12,323 nucleotides of DNA from Arenibacter sp963972175 (GTDB lineage: Bacteria > Bacteroidota > Bacteroidia > Flavobacteriales > Flavobacteriaceae). The position numbers and the translations under genes are program-made. Shown piece after piece: positions 1-7,209 of this stretch. The stretch lies in the NCBI GenBank assembly GCA_963972175.1, contig CAXAVP010000129.1, positions 1 through 12,323 of the forward strand, in the 5' to 3' direction. The notes beneath the pieces were generated by a model. That model was not told where the DNA came from and made no database searches. It saw only the letters and a list, made by a program, of their open reading frames with translations. Positions within the stretch are counted from its first letter, which is position 1, and every line of letters starts with the position of its first letter.

Positions 1-146
1 GTGCCCCATTCCACTGGGCCATCTTCCCTAGAAAAATTAGTATCAAAATAGGCCTCATTGGTTAGTCCTAGATACAGTCCCAATAGGACTATTATTGCCA
101 AAATACCATATCCAATTTTTTCAAACTTTGTAAAGAGATTCATCAT
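1..146 (-). CDS. N-terminal fragment of an unidentified membrane protein (leaves the window)
   Basis: The minus strand reads an open frame of 48 codons that continues past the left edge. It begins ATGATG; the first ATG (144-146) overlaps the TGA of the upstream glycosyltransferase gene as ATGA, which is why I chose it. A second ATG follows immediately. The protein starts with a short basic-amphipathic stretch (MMNLFTKFEK), then one hydrophobic segment at about residues 11-28, then a polar stretch containing EDGPVEWG, where it is cut. An acidic EDG-x-x-E motif just after a first helix occurs in several uncharacterised multi-pass membrane proteins, so more helices may follow, but I do not recognise the family. 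Coupling to the glycosyltransferase operon suggests a role in the same lipid-linked sugar pathway. That it is a gene is fairly sure; its function is unknown. Confidence 0.7.
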   Translation of the reverse strand, partial: MMNLFTKFEKIGYGILAIIVLLGLYLGLTNEAYFDTNFSREDGPVEWG

Positions 147-1786
147 CGTTTTTGAACTATATATAAATTGCTTGTCAAACGGTTTTTATGTCCTTTGGTT
201 CCAGGAGTTGCATGGTGGTTAAGGTCGTACACCTTCTTTATTTTAAAGGTGTAATTGGGCTCAAATATACGCTTAAATTCATTTTCTTCCACGGGAATAA
301 CAAGAACGTAAAACATTTTTCCATCGGGAATATCAATGTCTTCCTTATTCTTAAGTGTTGGAATAGAACTACCGTAATCCCAGATGAGTTCTGGGGCTAT
401 TTCTCCAAAGGAGTAGACATCCAATCCATCTTTGGCCGCAGAACTTTTTAGGTTTGCTATACTTTTATATTCACTGTTCTTTTCCAAGGCGCCAACCAAC
501 GGCAAGGTAAGGATTTTTATTGTGGCTATCATCGCAATAGACAATAGGAAGCAACCAAAAATCCCTTGTTTTTTAAGTTTCAAAAACAAGAGTGTTCCTA
601 TTATTGTAAGCCCCAATGAGGAAGCAATGTAATAGCCCCAATATGGCTCTATTCCATCCTTTAGGATAAAATAAGCCACTATTGGGAAACTAATTCCAAC
701 GAGGCTCAATAGACCAAAATGAAAATAAACAGGTATTTTTTCTTTTGGTTTCATGGAGTTTTTAAACTCCCTGATAATATATTCCAAATAAAACCCGGTG
801 TTGATTGCCAAGGGGATCAATACCGGAACAAGGTAACGCGATTTTTTTTCGGGAATAATGGATAGTAGAATGACCGAAAATATAGTCCATAAGAAAGTAA
901 ATAGGTATTCTTTATTGTGGCTCACCCTGTTTTTTAGGTATGGATATAGAAGACTTAATAGTGCAGGGACGGTCCATATACCGCTTTGTACAAAAAAGCT
1001 CCAATAGTAATAAAAGGGACGTACGTTGTAGCTGGACCAATTGGCAGTCTCTTTTTCGGTGATGGCCAAAAAAGCATCGGGGTCGGCTAGGCGGACATAT
1101 ACAAACCACCACAAACCTATGGCGGTAGCCAATAGAATGAGTGTAATCAAGGGCAGGTGCTTTCTGTGTTGCCCAAACCCCTTGTATTTAAATACAAACC
1201 CATACGCCAATAAAAATGGCAGCAAAAGGGCATAAAGGGAAACTGGGCCCTTGCTCATAAATGATAGTCCAATAAAGAGTCCCGCAAGCAGGCTATTTTT
1301 CCATTTATGGTCATTGGATCTAAAAAATCCGAATAAAAAATATATGCCACATAACATAAACCCATGGGCGTATATATCCCATGGAGCCTCATTCGTAATG
1401 GCGATAATATAAAAGGAACTTAATAAAATAAGGGCATTTATAAGGGAATGTACTTTGTTGTTTACCAGCTTAAAAGATAGGCGATATCCCATAAAGGCTA
1501 GAAGTATGGCCATTAACATAGCGGGCAACCTAAGTCCAACCACATTATCTACACCAAATAATAGCCCGAACAAAGCGGTGATCCAGCTTGGTAATGGTGG
1601 TTTTTGGTAGCGTGGTAGGTCGTTCATAGTGGTCAGTAACCAATGGCCATCCGTGATCATTTCACGAGCGGTAATAAAATTTCTGGCCTCCATTATGGAA
1701 ACAGGTATAATGTGTAGGTGGAACAGAAAGATGGATATTCCAGCCAAACCTATAACCGTTAACGGGTTATTTTTTAACCAGCTCAT
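143..1786 (-). CDS. ArnT/PMT-like membrane glycosyltransferase (GT39/GT83 type)
   Basis: A 547-residue multi-pass inner-membrane protein. After the first helix (about 10-30) comes the loop EARNFITAREM (33-43) and then YQKPPLPSW (60-68). This matches the ExR...AxEM...EKPPLxxW signature of the ArnT/dolichyl-phosphate-mannose mannosyltransferase superfamily, whose first periplasmic loop carries the acidic catalytic residue. Many hydrophobic helices follow to about residue 430, then a soluble C-terminal part of about 110 residues. Family members take a sugar from a polyprenyl phosphate carrier and transfer it outside the membrane to a lipid, glycan or protein acceptor; the acceptor cannot be read from the sequence. 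The start ATG overlaps the stop of the LAB_N gene by 4 bp. The neighbouring DPM1-like enzyme is the obvious maker of its donor. Family assignment is strong, substrate unknown. Confidence 0.88.
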   Translation of the reverse strand: MSWLKNNPLTVIGLAGISIFLFHLHIIPVSIMEARNFITAREMITDGHWLLTTMNDLPRYQKPPLPSWITALFGLLFGVDNVVGLRLPAMLMAILLAFMGYRLSFKLVNNKVHSLINALILLSSFYIIAITNEAPWDIYAHGFMLCGIYFLFGFFRSNDHKWKNSLLAGLFIGLSFMSKGPVSLYALLLPFLLAYGFVFKYKGFGQHRKHLPLITLILLATAIGLWWFVYVRLADPDAFLAITEKETANWSSYNVRPFYYYWSFFVQSGIWTVPALLSLLYPYLKNRVSHNKEYLFTFLWTIFSVILLSIIPEKKSRYLVPVLIPLAINTGFYLEYIIREFKNSMKPKEKIPVYFHFGLLSLVGISFPIVAYFILKDGIEPYWGYYIASSLGLTIIGTLLFLKLKKQGIFGCFLLSIAMIATIKILTLPLVGALEKNSEYKSIANLKSSAAKDGLDVYSFGEIAPELIWDYGSSIPTLKNKEDIDIPDGKMFYVLVIPVEENEFKRIFEPNYTFKIKKVYDLNHHATPGTKGHKNRLTSNLYIVQKR

Positions 1787-2406
1787 GAAGCTTCATTTTT
1801 TAGGATGAATAAATTTCTAAGATAAACTACCAAGCCCAAGGAGTGTCCGGCAAATAAAACGGGATCTTTTCTAAAAATGGCATAGGTTAGGATTAGTGAG
1901 GCCCCAATAACACTTAGAAGCCAGAATCCAAAAGGAAGACTTGATGTTTTCTTTTTTTCTGAATATATCCATTGATATATGAATCTAAATGTAAAGATTA
2001 TTTGGGCAATGCTGCCCAATAGCAGCAACCACAAAGGGATGTTTTCGTTAAAGAAAAAATCGTTGAGGTCGTAGGCATTGTTGTTATATCCGTAGGTGAT
2101 GACCATTAATGGAAAAAGCCAAAGGAAAATACGAAAAGCTTTGGGTAATTTCTGCCATTCGCCCTGAAGTTGAATGTTCCTAATATAGATAAAATAGGTT
2201 ATTGCCTGTCCTAACATAATGGCAAAATCATCTCTAAGCCAACCGTATACGAACAAGAGAAAGGAGGCCAATAAGCTGAGCTGCCAAAATAGACGGGGAG
2301 TAAGTACTTTTTTATTTTTTTCCGAGATGACCCATTGAACGATCATTCTACTAGAAAATAGGATCTGGGCCAAAAAGCCTATGCTATAAACCAACCAATT
2401 TGCCAT
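1783..2406 (-). CDS. Membrane protein with two tandem LAB_N (lipid A biosynthesis N-terminal) domains
   Basis: A 207-residue hydrophobic protein made of two copies of one unit, at about 6-80 and 131-202, joined by a linker with an extra hydrophobic stretch (91-105). Each copy contains the order AQI-F--R-I-QW--SEK, then P--FW-LS, then ASL-L-Y---R-D, then Y-RN. This is the LAB_N domain, known as the N-terminal extension of some lipid-A-disaccharide synthases; here there is no LpxB catalytic part. LAB_N proteins are often found beside polyprenyl-phosphate sugar enzymes, but I know of no settled biochemical role. A part in moving or binding the lipid-linked sugar is inference from the neighbours. 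The gene starts directly after the stop of the family 2 glycosyltransferase gene (TAAATG) and overlaps the next gene by ATGA. Confidence 0.85.
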   Translation of the reverse strand: MANWLVYSIGFLAQILFSSRMIVQWVISEKNKKVLTPRLFWQLSLLASFLLFVYGWLRDDFAIMLGQAITYFIYIRNIQLQGEWQKLPKAFRIFLWLFPLMVITYGYNNNAYDLNDFFFNENIPLWLLLLGSIAQIIFTFRFIYQWIYSEKKKTSSLPFGFWLLSVIGASLILTYAIFRKDPVLFAGHSLGLVVYLRNLFILKNEAS

Positions 2407-3120
2407 TTAACCTATTTTCTCCACCTGATAGTTAATATACTTTTTTTTCATCCACAAGTAAGCAAAACAATCCATAAGCGGGCCCAATAGCCTATTCCAT
2501 AAACCAAATTTTGCCGTTCCTGCCAAGCGTGGGAAATGGCGAATAGGAATTTGAATAATTGATCCATTTTGTAAAAGGATCATGGCGGGTAAAAACCTAT
2601 GCAAGCCTTTGAACATAGGGATTCTTTTTGCAAAATCAGTTTTTATGACCTTAAGTGGGCAGCCGGTATCATCCATCCCATCATGGGTGAAGGTACGACG
2701 GATACCGTTGGCAATAAGGGATGAGGCATTCTTTACAAAGGAATCCTTTCTATTAGACCTTACACCGGTAACCAGGTCATATTGCCCAATATGTTCCAAG
2801 AGTAGGTTAAAGTCCTCAGGTGACGTTTGTAAATCTGAGTCTATGTACCCCAGCAAAGGGGTGTCCGTATGATCAAAACCGGCTTTGATAGCTGCACTGA
2901 GTCCTTTGTTTTCAACAAATTTAATAAAGGTAAAGGCCTCATTCCTTTTACAAATATCTTCTATAAGTTGTTGACTTCCATCTTGTGATCCATCATTTAC
3001 AAATAGTATTTTCGCCTTTTTGGAACAAATGGCCAAGTAGTCCTTTAGCTCCTTTTCAACTCGTTCCAAATTGTCTTCTTCATTGTAAACAGGAATAATT
3101 ATAGTGAATTCGTAATTCAT
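2407..3120 (-). CDS. DPM1-like family 2 glycosyltransferase, polyprenyl-phosphate sugar synthase
   Basis: A 237-residue GT-A fold enzyme. Motifs in order: IIIPVYNEEDNL (7-18) and VNDGSQDGS (41-49) for the nucleotide-sugar pocket, DSDLQ (94-98) as the metal-binding DxD site, DTGCPLKVIK (151-160), HRFLPA (174-179), and FPRLAGTAKFGL (196-207), which matches the R-x-x-G-x-S/A-K-F/Y motif of dolichol-phosphate mannose synthases. Such enzymes move a sugar from a nucleotide donor onto undecaprenyl phosphate at the cytoplasmic face. The C-terminus has only one moderately hydrophobic stretch (about 208-224) before a basic KKK, so it lacks the two clear C-terminal helices of ArnC or GtrB and is probably membrane-associated like DPM1. 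It is the first gene of the operon and should supply the donor for the downstream ArnT/PMT-like enzyme. Which sugar it uses cannot be told. Confidence 0.9.
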   Translation of the reverse strand: MNYEFTIIIPVYNEEDNLERVEKELKDYLAICSKKAKILFVNDGSQDGSQQLIEDICKRNEAFTFIKFVENKGLSAAIKAGFDHTDTPLLGYIDSDLQTSPEDFNLLLEHIGQYDLVTGVRSNRKDSFVKNASSLIANGIRRTFTHDGMDDTGCPLKVIKTDFAKRIPMFKGLHRFLPAMILLQNGSIIQIPIRHFPRLAGTAKFGLWNRLLGPLMDCFAYLWMKKKYINYQVEKIG

Positions 3121-3162
3121 TCTTTAAAAGGATAAGTGCTTTCGGATCTTATTTTAAAAGTC

Positions 3163-3170
3163 CAAAGATA
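3163..3170 (-). promoter_or_regulatory. Candidate -7 promoter box for the glycosyltransferase operon
   Basis: The minus strand reads TATCTTTG, an exact match to the Bacteroidota -7 element TAnnTTTG, about 42 bp before the start of the family 2 glycosyltransferase. No TTTG or TTG lies at the usual 19-21 bp upstream, so the -33 element is weak or absent. It lies in the 223-bp gap between this operon and meaB (3121-3343), in which I see no gene. There is only a weak AGCA/TGCT stem just after meaB. Confidence 0.45.
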
Positions 3171-3343
3171 ATGAACTTTGTTAACCTATTGGGCATTGGT
3201 TTCAACCACTTATTTTTCGCAATATATAAAGGTAGCTGATCACTATTTTTAATCTATTTGGCCTTTAAATAAAGGAATAGGTAGAAACATAGAAGATGTG
3301 GATGCGGTTTTATATCGAATAAATAGCAAAGTGCTTTTTTTCA

Positions 3344-4396
3344 TTAAGACTTTACATTTGGTTTTTGGGATAGTTTAATCAATTCTTCTGCAGCTGTAAA
3401 GGGTGAGATTTTACCGGCAACCACTTGCTTTGTCATTTTTTCTAAATGGGGTTTAATTTGGTCGTTGTTGTAAAATTGTTGTTTCAATAGATCGTCTATG
3501 GTCTGCAGTAGCCAGTATTTATTTTGCTGTCTTCTTTTTTCTAATAGGTGGTCGCCCATTTTATTGGGGTCTGTATAGGTCTCTATTAGCTCCCAAATAT
3601 CTGTAATACCTGTTCCTTCCAAAGCAGAACAACTTAGCACCTTTGTGATCCATCCATTCTCCTTGGGAGGATAAAGGTGTACGGCCCGGGTAAATTCGGC
3701 TTTTGCCAATTGTGCCTCATCATAGTTATGGCCGTCTGCTTTATTGATCACGATGGTATCTGCCATTTCCATAATTCCCCTTTTCATTCCCTGAAGCTCA
3801 TCACCAGCGCCTGCCAATTGCAGCAATAGAAAAAAGTCTACCATTCCGTGAACGGCCGTTTCACTTTGGCCAACGCCAACTGTTTCAACTAAAATGGTAT
3901 CAAAACCTGCGGCTTCGCAAAGAATAATGGTTTCACGGGTTTTTCGGGCTACCCCACCCAGGGAGAGTCCGGTGGGGGAGGGACGGATATAAGCGTTGGC
4001 GTTCTTGACCAATTCGTGCATCCTGGTCTTGTCTCCCATAATGCTCCCTTTACTAATAGAACTGCTTGGGTCTACGGCCAAAACGGCTACCTTCCTTCCA
4101 TTTCCAATGAGGTGGGAACCGAAGCTTTCTATAAAGGTACTTTTACCTACCCCCGGCACGCCTGTTATTCCAATACGTAAACTCTTGCCACTATGGGGCA
4201 GACAATTGTTAATAAGGGTATTGGATTTTTGAAAATGCTCAATGTTTGTACTTTCCACAAGGGTTATGGCCCGTGCCAAAGCCGTAATATCACCCTCTAG
4301 AATACCCTTATATAATTCGTCAACCGATAGGTCAAATTTTCTAAGGAATTTGATCTTGGAGATAGTGTCCTTATTTGTTTTCTTTTTAGTGGCCAA
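3344..4396 (-). CDS. meaB: MeaB/ArgK-family P-loop GTPase, methylmalonyl-CoA mutase chaperone
   Basis: A 350-residue G3E-family GTPase, a usual length for MeaB. Seen: Walker A GVPGVGKST (79-87), DPSSSISKGSIMGDKTRM (109-126), ETVGVGQSET (171-180) containing the switch/Walker B region, and NKAD (218-221) for guanine recognition. The family protects and reloads adenosylcobalamin-dependent methylmalonyl-CoA mutase in the cytoplasm. No mutase gene is in the window, so it acts at a distance or on a mutase encoded elsewhere. The start must be TTG at 4396: the reading frame is closed by TAA at 4406-4408, there is no ATG or GTG before the Walker A motif, and the first in-frame ATG (residue 120) would remove the P-loop. 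The N-terminus is lysine-rich (ATKKKTNK). The start lies 2 bp after the DUF2911 stop, so it is almost certainly co-transcribed. Confidence 0.93.
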   Translation of the reverse strand: MATKKKTNKDTISKIKFLRKFDLSVDELYKGILEGDITALARAITLVESTNIEHFQKSNTLINNCLPHSGKSLRIGITGVPGVGKSTFIESFGSHLIGNGRKVAVLAVDPSSSISKGSIMGDKTRMHELVKNANAYIRPSPTGLSLGGVARKTRETIILCEAAGFDTILVETVGVGQSETAVHGMVDFFLLLQLAGAGDELQGMKRGIMEMADTIVINKADGHNYDEAQLAKAEFTRAVHLYPPKENGWITKVLSCSALEGTGITDIWELIETYTDPNKMGDHLLEKRRQQNKYWLLQTIDDLLKQQFYNNDQIKPHLEKMTKQVVAGKISPFTAAEELIKLSQKPNVKS

Positions 4397-4398
4397 AT

Positions 4399-4959
4399 TT
4401 AGTTGTTAATGGGAACGCTAACTTTGGTGCTGTCCCAAGCGAGGCTTAGGAATAGTTGTTCTTTTTCTTCAAAATTTATGGTAAAGCTTTCAATGGCGGT
4501 TGGCAATTCCTGTACCGCGACAGTAACTTCCAGGACATCGGTATCGGGGTTTCTAGTGGTTTCTTTTCCACCACTCAGAATGGTTACCCCCCAATCGGGA
4601 ATTTCACTATTGAGAATAATATTCCAATTTTGTTTGCCGGGAATTGTCCACATAGAATATTTTCCTGGGGCGAGACTTTTGCCCCCGAGACGTATGATGG
4701 TATCCGTGCTAAAGGTGGTGGGCTCATTGGCACCGGTTCTCCACACGGTATTATAGGGTACCAATTCGCCAAAAATCACCCGGTCTTTTTTAAAGGGACT
4801 ACTATATTGCACGTTAAGATTCATTCCGTTTTTGGAATAGGTTGCGCTTTTTTCTGGGCTATTTTTCTTGGTCTGTTCCCTTAAAGATGATTTTCCTCCC
4901 AAAAAAAAGGCCAATACCAACACGCTTAAAACGATTAAAAGCCATTTTATAAATTTCAT
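4399..4959 (-). CDS. DUF2911 family membrane-anchored or exported protein
   Basis: A 186-residue protein. A short basic start is followed by a hydrophobic segment at about 5-20 with no lipobox cysteine and no clear cleavage site, so it is either a signal anchor or an uncleaved signal peptide, and the rest should lie outside the cytoplasm. The body carries the conserved DUF2911 block: YSSPFKKDRVIFGELVPYN (52-70), VWRTGANE (72-79), then LAPGKYSMWTIPG (96-108) and W-IILN (112-117). DUF2911 is common in Bacteroidota and has no established function. The gene sits 28 bp after galM and 2 bp before meaB on the same strand, but nothing in the sequence says how the three products would cooperate. Family assignment is confident, role unknown. 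Confidence 0.88.
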   Translation of the reverse strand: MKFIKWLLIVLSVLVLAFFLGGKSSLREQTKKNSPEKSATYSKNGMNLNVQYSSPFKKDRVIFGELVPYNTVWRTGANEPTTFSTDTIIRLGGKSLAPGKYSMWTIPGKQNWNIILNSEIPDWGVTILSGGKETTRNPDTDVLEVTVAVQELPTAIESFTINFEEKEQLFLSLAWDSTKVSVPINN

Positions 4960-4987
4960 ATCAATAGATTGATGCTTAGTAGCTTTT

Positions 4988-5896
4988 CTAATTTACAAAA
5001 CCAAATTCAAATTCCGACTCGTTATGGTAGGTTTCCCCAGGAGATAAGATACTATTGGGAAAGTTTTCATGGTTGGGGGCATCGGGAAAATTCTGGGTTT
5101 CAAAACAAATTGCAGCAAATTGTAAAGGGGTATAGACTACTATTCCGGGTTGATTGGTGCGAACCTTCATGCTGATACCCGATTTCTCGGATTTCAATTC
5201 GGCACTAATTTTGGCGGTGGGGTCCACCACAAATGGGGTATCCAGTCTAACTTCACCAATTTTTTTCTTCTCTAAAAAGTCGTATTTGGAATTTTTCACG
5301 GAAACTATTTTTCCTGTCGGGATTAGCTTTTCATCGGTTTCCAGATATTCTGGGCAGGACAATTTTAAATAATTGTGGTCCATTTTGTCCTGGCCATCCA
5401 AATTAAAATAGGAATGGTTGGTTAAGTTTACCGGACTGGCCTTGTCCGTTGTTGCATTATGAACAATAAATAGCGAAGAATCCACTAATTTATAGGTTAC
5501 GGTACAACGCAGGTTTCCCGGGTAGCCCTCTTCCATATCTTTGCTGAGATAGGTTAGTTTTATAAAGGGATTTTCTCCGTCATGTACTTGTTCTATGGTC
5601 CAGTATTTTTTGCCAAACCCTTGCTTGCCCCCATGTAGGTGTACCCCGTTTACCGAGTATATGGGATAGGTTGTATTATTTACTTTAAAACTGCTATTGG
5701 AAATTCTGCCGGCGTACCTTCCTATACAGGCTCCTAACGATTTTCTGTCCTCCAAATATTTATTAGGCTCCTCCAGGCCTATGACAACATTGGTGTCTTT
5801 TCCTTCTTTATTCTTAACGATGAGTTTTTGGATGATAGCCCCGTAATCCAATACGGTCAGGGTTATAAAATTGTTTTTTATCGTAACTTGATTCAA
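4988..5896 (-). CDS. galM: Aldose 1-epimerase (mutarotase), GalM family
   Basis: A 302-residue protein of the galactose mutarotase fold, which interconverts the alpha and beta anomers of aldoses such as glucose or galactose. Seen: DYGA (17-20), GRYAGRI (59-65), HLHGG (86-90), NLTNHSYFNL (157-166) with the likely catalytic acid His161, and ICFETQNFPDAPN (263-275) with the likely catalytic base Glu266. It is shorter than many GalM proteins (about 340) but all active-site blocks are present. No signal peptide, so cytoplasmic. The start is TTG at 5896: an in-frame TAA at 5909-5911 closes the frame just upstream with no ATG between, and the next residues fit the normal N-terminus of the family. 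First gene of a probable operon with the DUF2911 gene and meaB. It could be a paralogue with another aldose as substrate. Confidence 0.9.
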   Translation of the reverse strand: MNQVTIKNNFITLTVLDYGAIIQKLIVKNKEGKDTNVVIGLEEPNKYLEDRKSLGACIGRYAGRISNSSFKVNNTTYPIYSVNGVHLHGGKQGFGKKYWTIEQVHDGENPFIKLTYLSKDMEEGYPGNLRCTVTYKLVDSSLFIVHNATTDKASPVNLTNHSYFNLDGQDKMDHNYLKLSCPEYLETDEKLIPTGKIVSVKNSKYDFLEKKKIGEVRLDTPFVVDPTAKISAELKSEKSGISMKVRTNQPGIVVYTPLQFAAICFETQNFPDAPNHENFPNSILSPGETYHNESEFEFGFVN

Positions 5897-5950
5897 GGTA
5901 TGGTTTTTTTAAATTTAGATAAAAATAAACTTTTTTGCAACATGGGAATC

Positions 5951-5978
5951 ATTCTATCGTCCTTAAGGTAGTTAGAAT
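5951..5978. promoter_or_regulatory. Composite palindrome between divergent galM and sigma-factor genes
   Basis: Outer arms ATTCTA (5951-5956) and TAGAAT (5973-5978) are perfect inverted repeats, and the perfect 8-bp palindrome CCTTAAGG (5961-5968) sits on exactly the same centre. Of 14 base pairs around the centre 11 match. The site lies about 80 bp upstream of the ECF sigma ATG and about 70 bp upstream of the galM start. The symmetry fits a dimeric regulator's operator; a hairpin in the galM leader RNA is the alternative. No regulator gene is adjacent, apart from the sigma factor. Confidence 0.4.
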
Positions 5979-5996
5979 CACTTTTTGAATTTTGAG

Positions 5997-6030
5997 CAAA
6001 TTTAGAATGTAACCAAACACACTAACCAAA
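5997..6030 (-). promoter_or_regulatory. Candidate Bacteroidota promoter for galM
   Basis: On the minus strand TAAATTTG (5997-6004) matches the -7 element TAnnTTTG exactly. A TTTG at 6027-6030 lies 22 bp upstream of it, slightly more than the usual 19-21 bp for the -33 element. It would give galM a leader of about 95 nt that contains the composite palindrome. No equally good -7 box was found on the plus strand for the sigma-factor gene. Confidence 0.35.
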
Positions 6031-6044
6031 ACGGAACTGGGGCA

Positions 6045-6587
6045 ATGTTTCAGATTGATATTATAGAACAATGCAAAAATAACGATCGTCGGGCGCAGAT
6101 GACACTCTATAAACAGTATTGTCAGGCCATGTTTTACGTTGCAATGCGGTATTTAAAAAATGAGAACGACGCAGAGGATGTTTTGCAGGAATCCTTTATA
6201 AAGGCCTTCCAAAAGATACATCAATTTAAGGGAGACGTAAGCTTTGGAGCATGGTTGAAGAAAATCGTAATTCATAAGAGTATAGATTTTATAAAGGCCA
6301 AACAGCTAAAAACGGAAGCCTTAGAAGAGTCCTATATGCAAGTGGTGGAAGATGGGGATTGGAACGTAGAGGACGGGGTGAGGGTAAAGCAGGTTCTACA
6401 GGCCATATCCGATTTACCGGTTAAGTACAGGTTTGTTGTCCAATTGTATTTGGTAGAAGGCTATGACCATGGAGAAATAGCCACAATATTAAAGATTACC
6501 CCAACCGCCTGTAGAACTAGATTATTAAGGGGAAAAGGACAATTAAAGGAGTTATTAAAAAAGAAGAAGTATGTCACAGGATCTTAG
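6045..6587 (+). CDS. ECF-type RNA polymerase sigma factor
   Basis: A 180-residue sigma-70 family protein with only regions 2 and 4, which defines the ECF group. Region 2 spans about 20-85 and holds the core-binding stretch DAEDVLQESFIKAF (42-55). Region 4 spans about 115-172, with the helix-turn-helix at DHGEIATILKITPTACRTRL (141-160) for the -35-type element. The linker between them is short and acidic (EDGDWNVEDG, 102-111). ECF factors direct RNA polymerase to a small set of promoters once an anti-sigma protein releases them. The next gene overlaps this one by 17 bp and encodes a single-pass membrane protein, the expected layout for such a pair. No strong Shine-Dalgarno sequence precedes the ATG. 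The regulon is unknown; the operon itself is a likely target. Confidence 0.93.
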   Translation: MFQIDIIEQCKNNDRRAQMTLYKQYCQAMFYVAMRYLKNENDAEDVLQESFIKAFQKIHQFKGDVSFGAWLKKIVIHKSIDFIKAKQLKTEALEESYMQVVEDGDWNVEDGVRVKQVLQAISDLPVKYRFVVQLYLVEGYDHGEIATILKITPTACRTRLLRGKGQLKELLKKKKYVTGS

Positions 6588-7167
6588 AAAAATGTTCGAG
6601 AATATAGATTTGGAAGAGGGGCACTCCATGAAAAAGGATCATGAAGAACGCTTTCTTAAAAGGCTCAACAAGGAACTTCCCACGACAAGGAGGAAGCCTT
6701 ACCAATGGTATATGGTGGCTGCATTAATTGCAGGGCTGATAGGACTGGGAATTCTGATCACCATAAATACAAATACGCCTAAACGGGTAGAAGCTACGGT
6801 AGTGGATAAGGGTGTGGGTGAAGAGGAAAAAAGTGGCATTTCTTTAGGCGACCTTTCTCCCAATTTAAAAAAGGTTGAAGATTACTATATCGCAAATATC
6901 AATTTGGAATTGTCCCAATTGCAGATCTCGGATAGTAATAAGGCTCTTATTGATAGTTTTTTGGAGCAGTTGGAGGCGTTGAATATGGAGTATAAAAAGT
7001 TAAATAAGGAATTAAACAATATTGGTCCCAATGATCAGACCATATCCGCGCTCATTAAGAACTTGCAGTTGCGTTTGGAATTATTGCACAAGCTTAGAAA
7101 CAGGTTAAACGAGCTGCAAAAAACAAGTAGCGCAACAAATGGAGACAAGCAGGTTACGAGTATCTGA
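6571..7167 (+). CDS. Putative anti-sigma factor, single-pass membrane protein
   Basis: A 198-residue protein. A short charged cytoplasmic part (1-44, with HEERFLKRL at 24-32) precedes one transmembrane helix at about 47-66. The outer part, from about 95 to 184, is predicted helical and rich in Leu, Lys, Glu and Asn (for example LSPNLKKVEDYY, 95-106), with coiled-coil character. The gene overlaps the sigma-factor gene by 17 bp, so translation is probably coupled and the two proteins made in a fixed ratio. It lacks the HxxxCxxC zinc motif of classical ZAS-type anti-sigma factors and contains no cysteine at all, so the anti-sigma role rests on position and topology, not on a recognised domain. 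The frame ends in TGA TAG. Similar proteins occur behind ECF genes in other Flavobacteriia from memory. Confidence 0.72.
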   Translation: MSQDLRKMFENIDLEEGHSMKKDHEERFLKRLNKELPTTRRKPYQWYMVAALIAGLIGLGILITINTNTPKRVEATVVDKGVGEEEKSGISLGDLSPNLKKVEDYYIANINLELSQLQISDSNKALIDSFLEQLEALNMEYKKLNKELNNIGPNDQTISALIKNLQLRLELLHKLRNRLNELQKTSSATNGDKQVTSI

Positions 7168-7209
7168 TAGCTGGAGCAGCAAAAGCTAAATAACAATAAA
7201 AAAATATAG

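Noticed and set aside
3320..3343. Possible terminator hairpin after meaB
   Set aside because: Only a 4-bp AGCA/TGCT stem with a 3-nt loop and an interrupted T-run; too weak to call.
4456..4884. Plus-strand open frame of 142 codons across the DUF2911 gene
   Set aside because: It lies opposite a well-supported family protein and its translation shows no recognisable domain or start signal; a shadow frame.
5897..6044. Plus-strand promoter for the sigma-factor gene
   Set aside because: No exact TAnnTTTG box was found; GAATTTTG-like sequence has a mismatch and no partner -33 element. ECF promoters differ from the consensus, so none was called.
7168..7209. Inverted TAGCT/AGCTA in the gap between the anti-sigma and DUF4097 genes
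   Set aside because: Five-base arms with an 11-12 nt loop and no T-tract are expected by chance; probably no attenuator.
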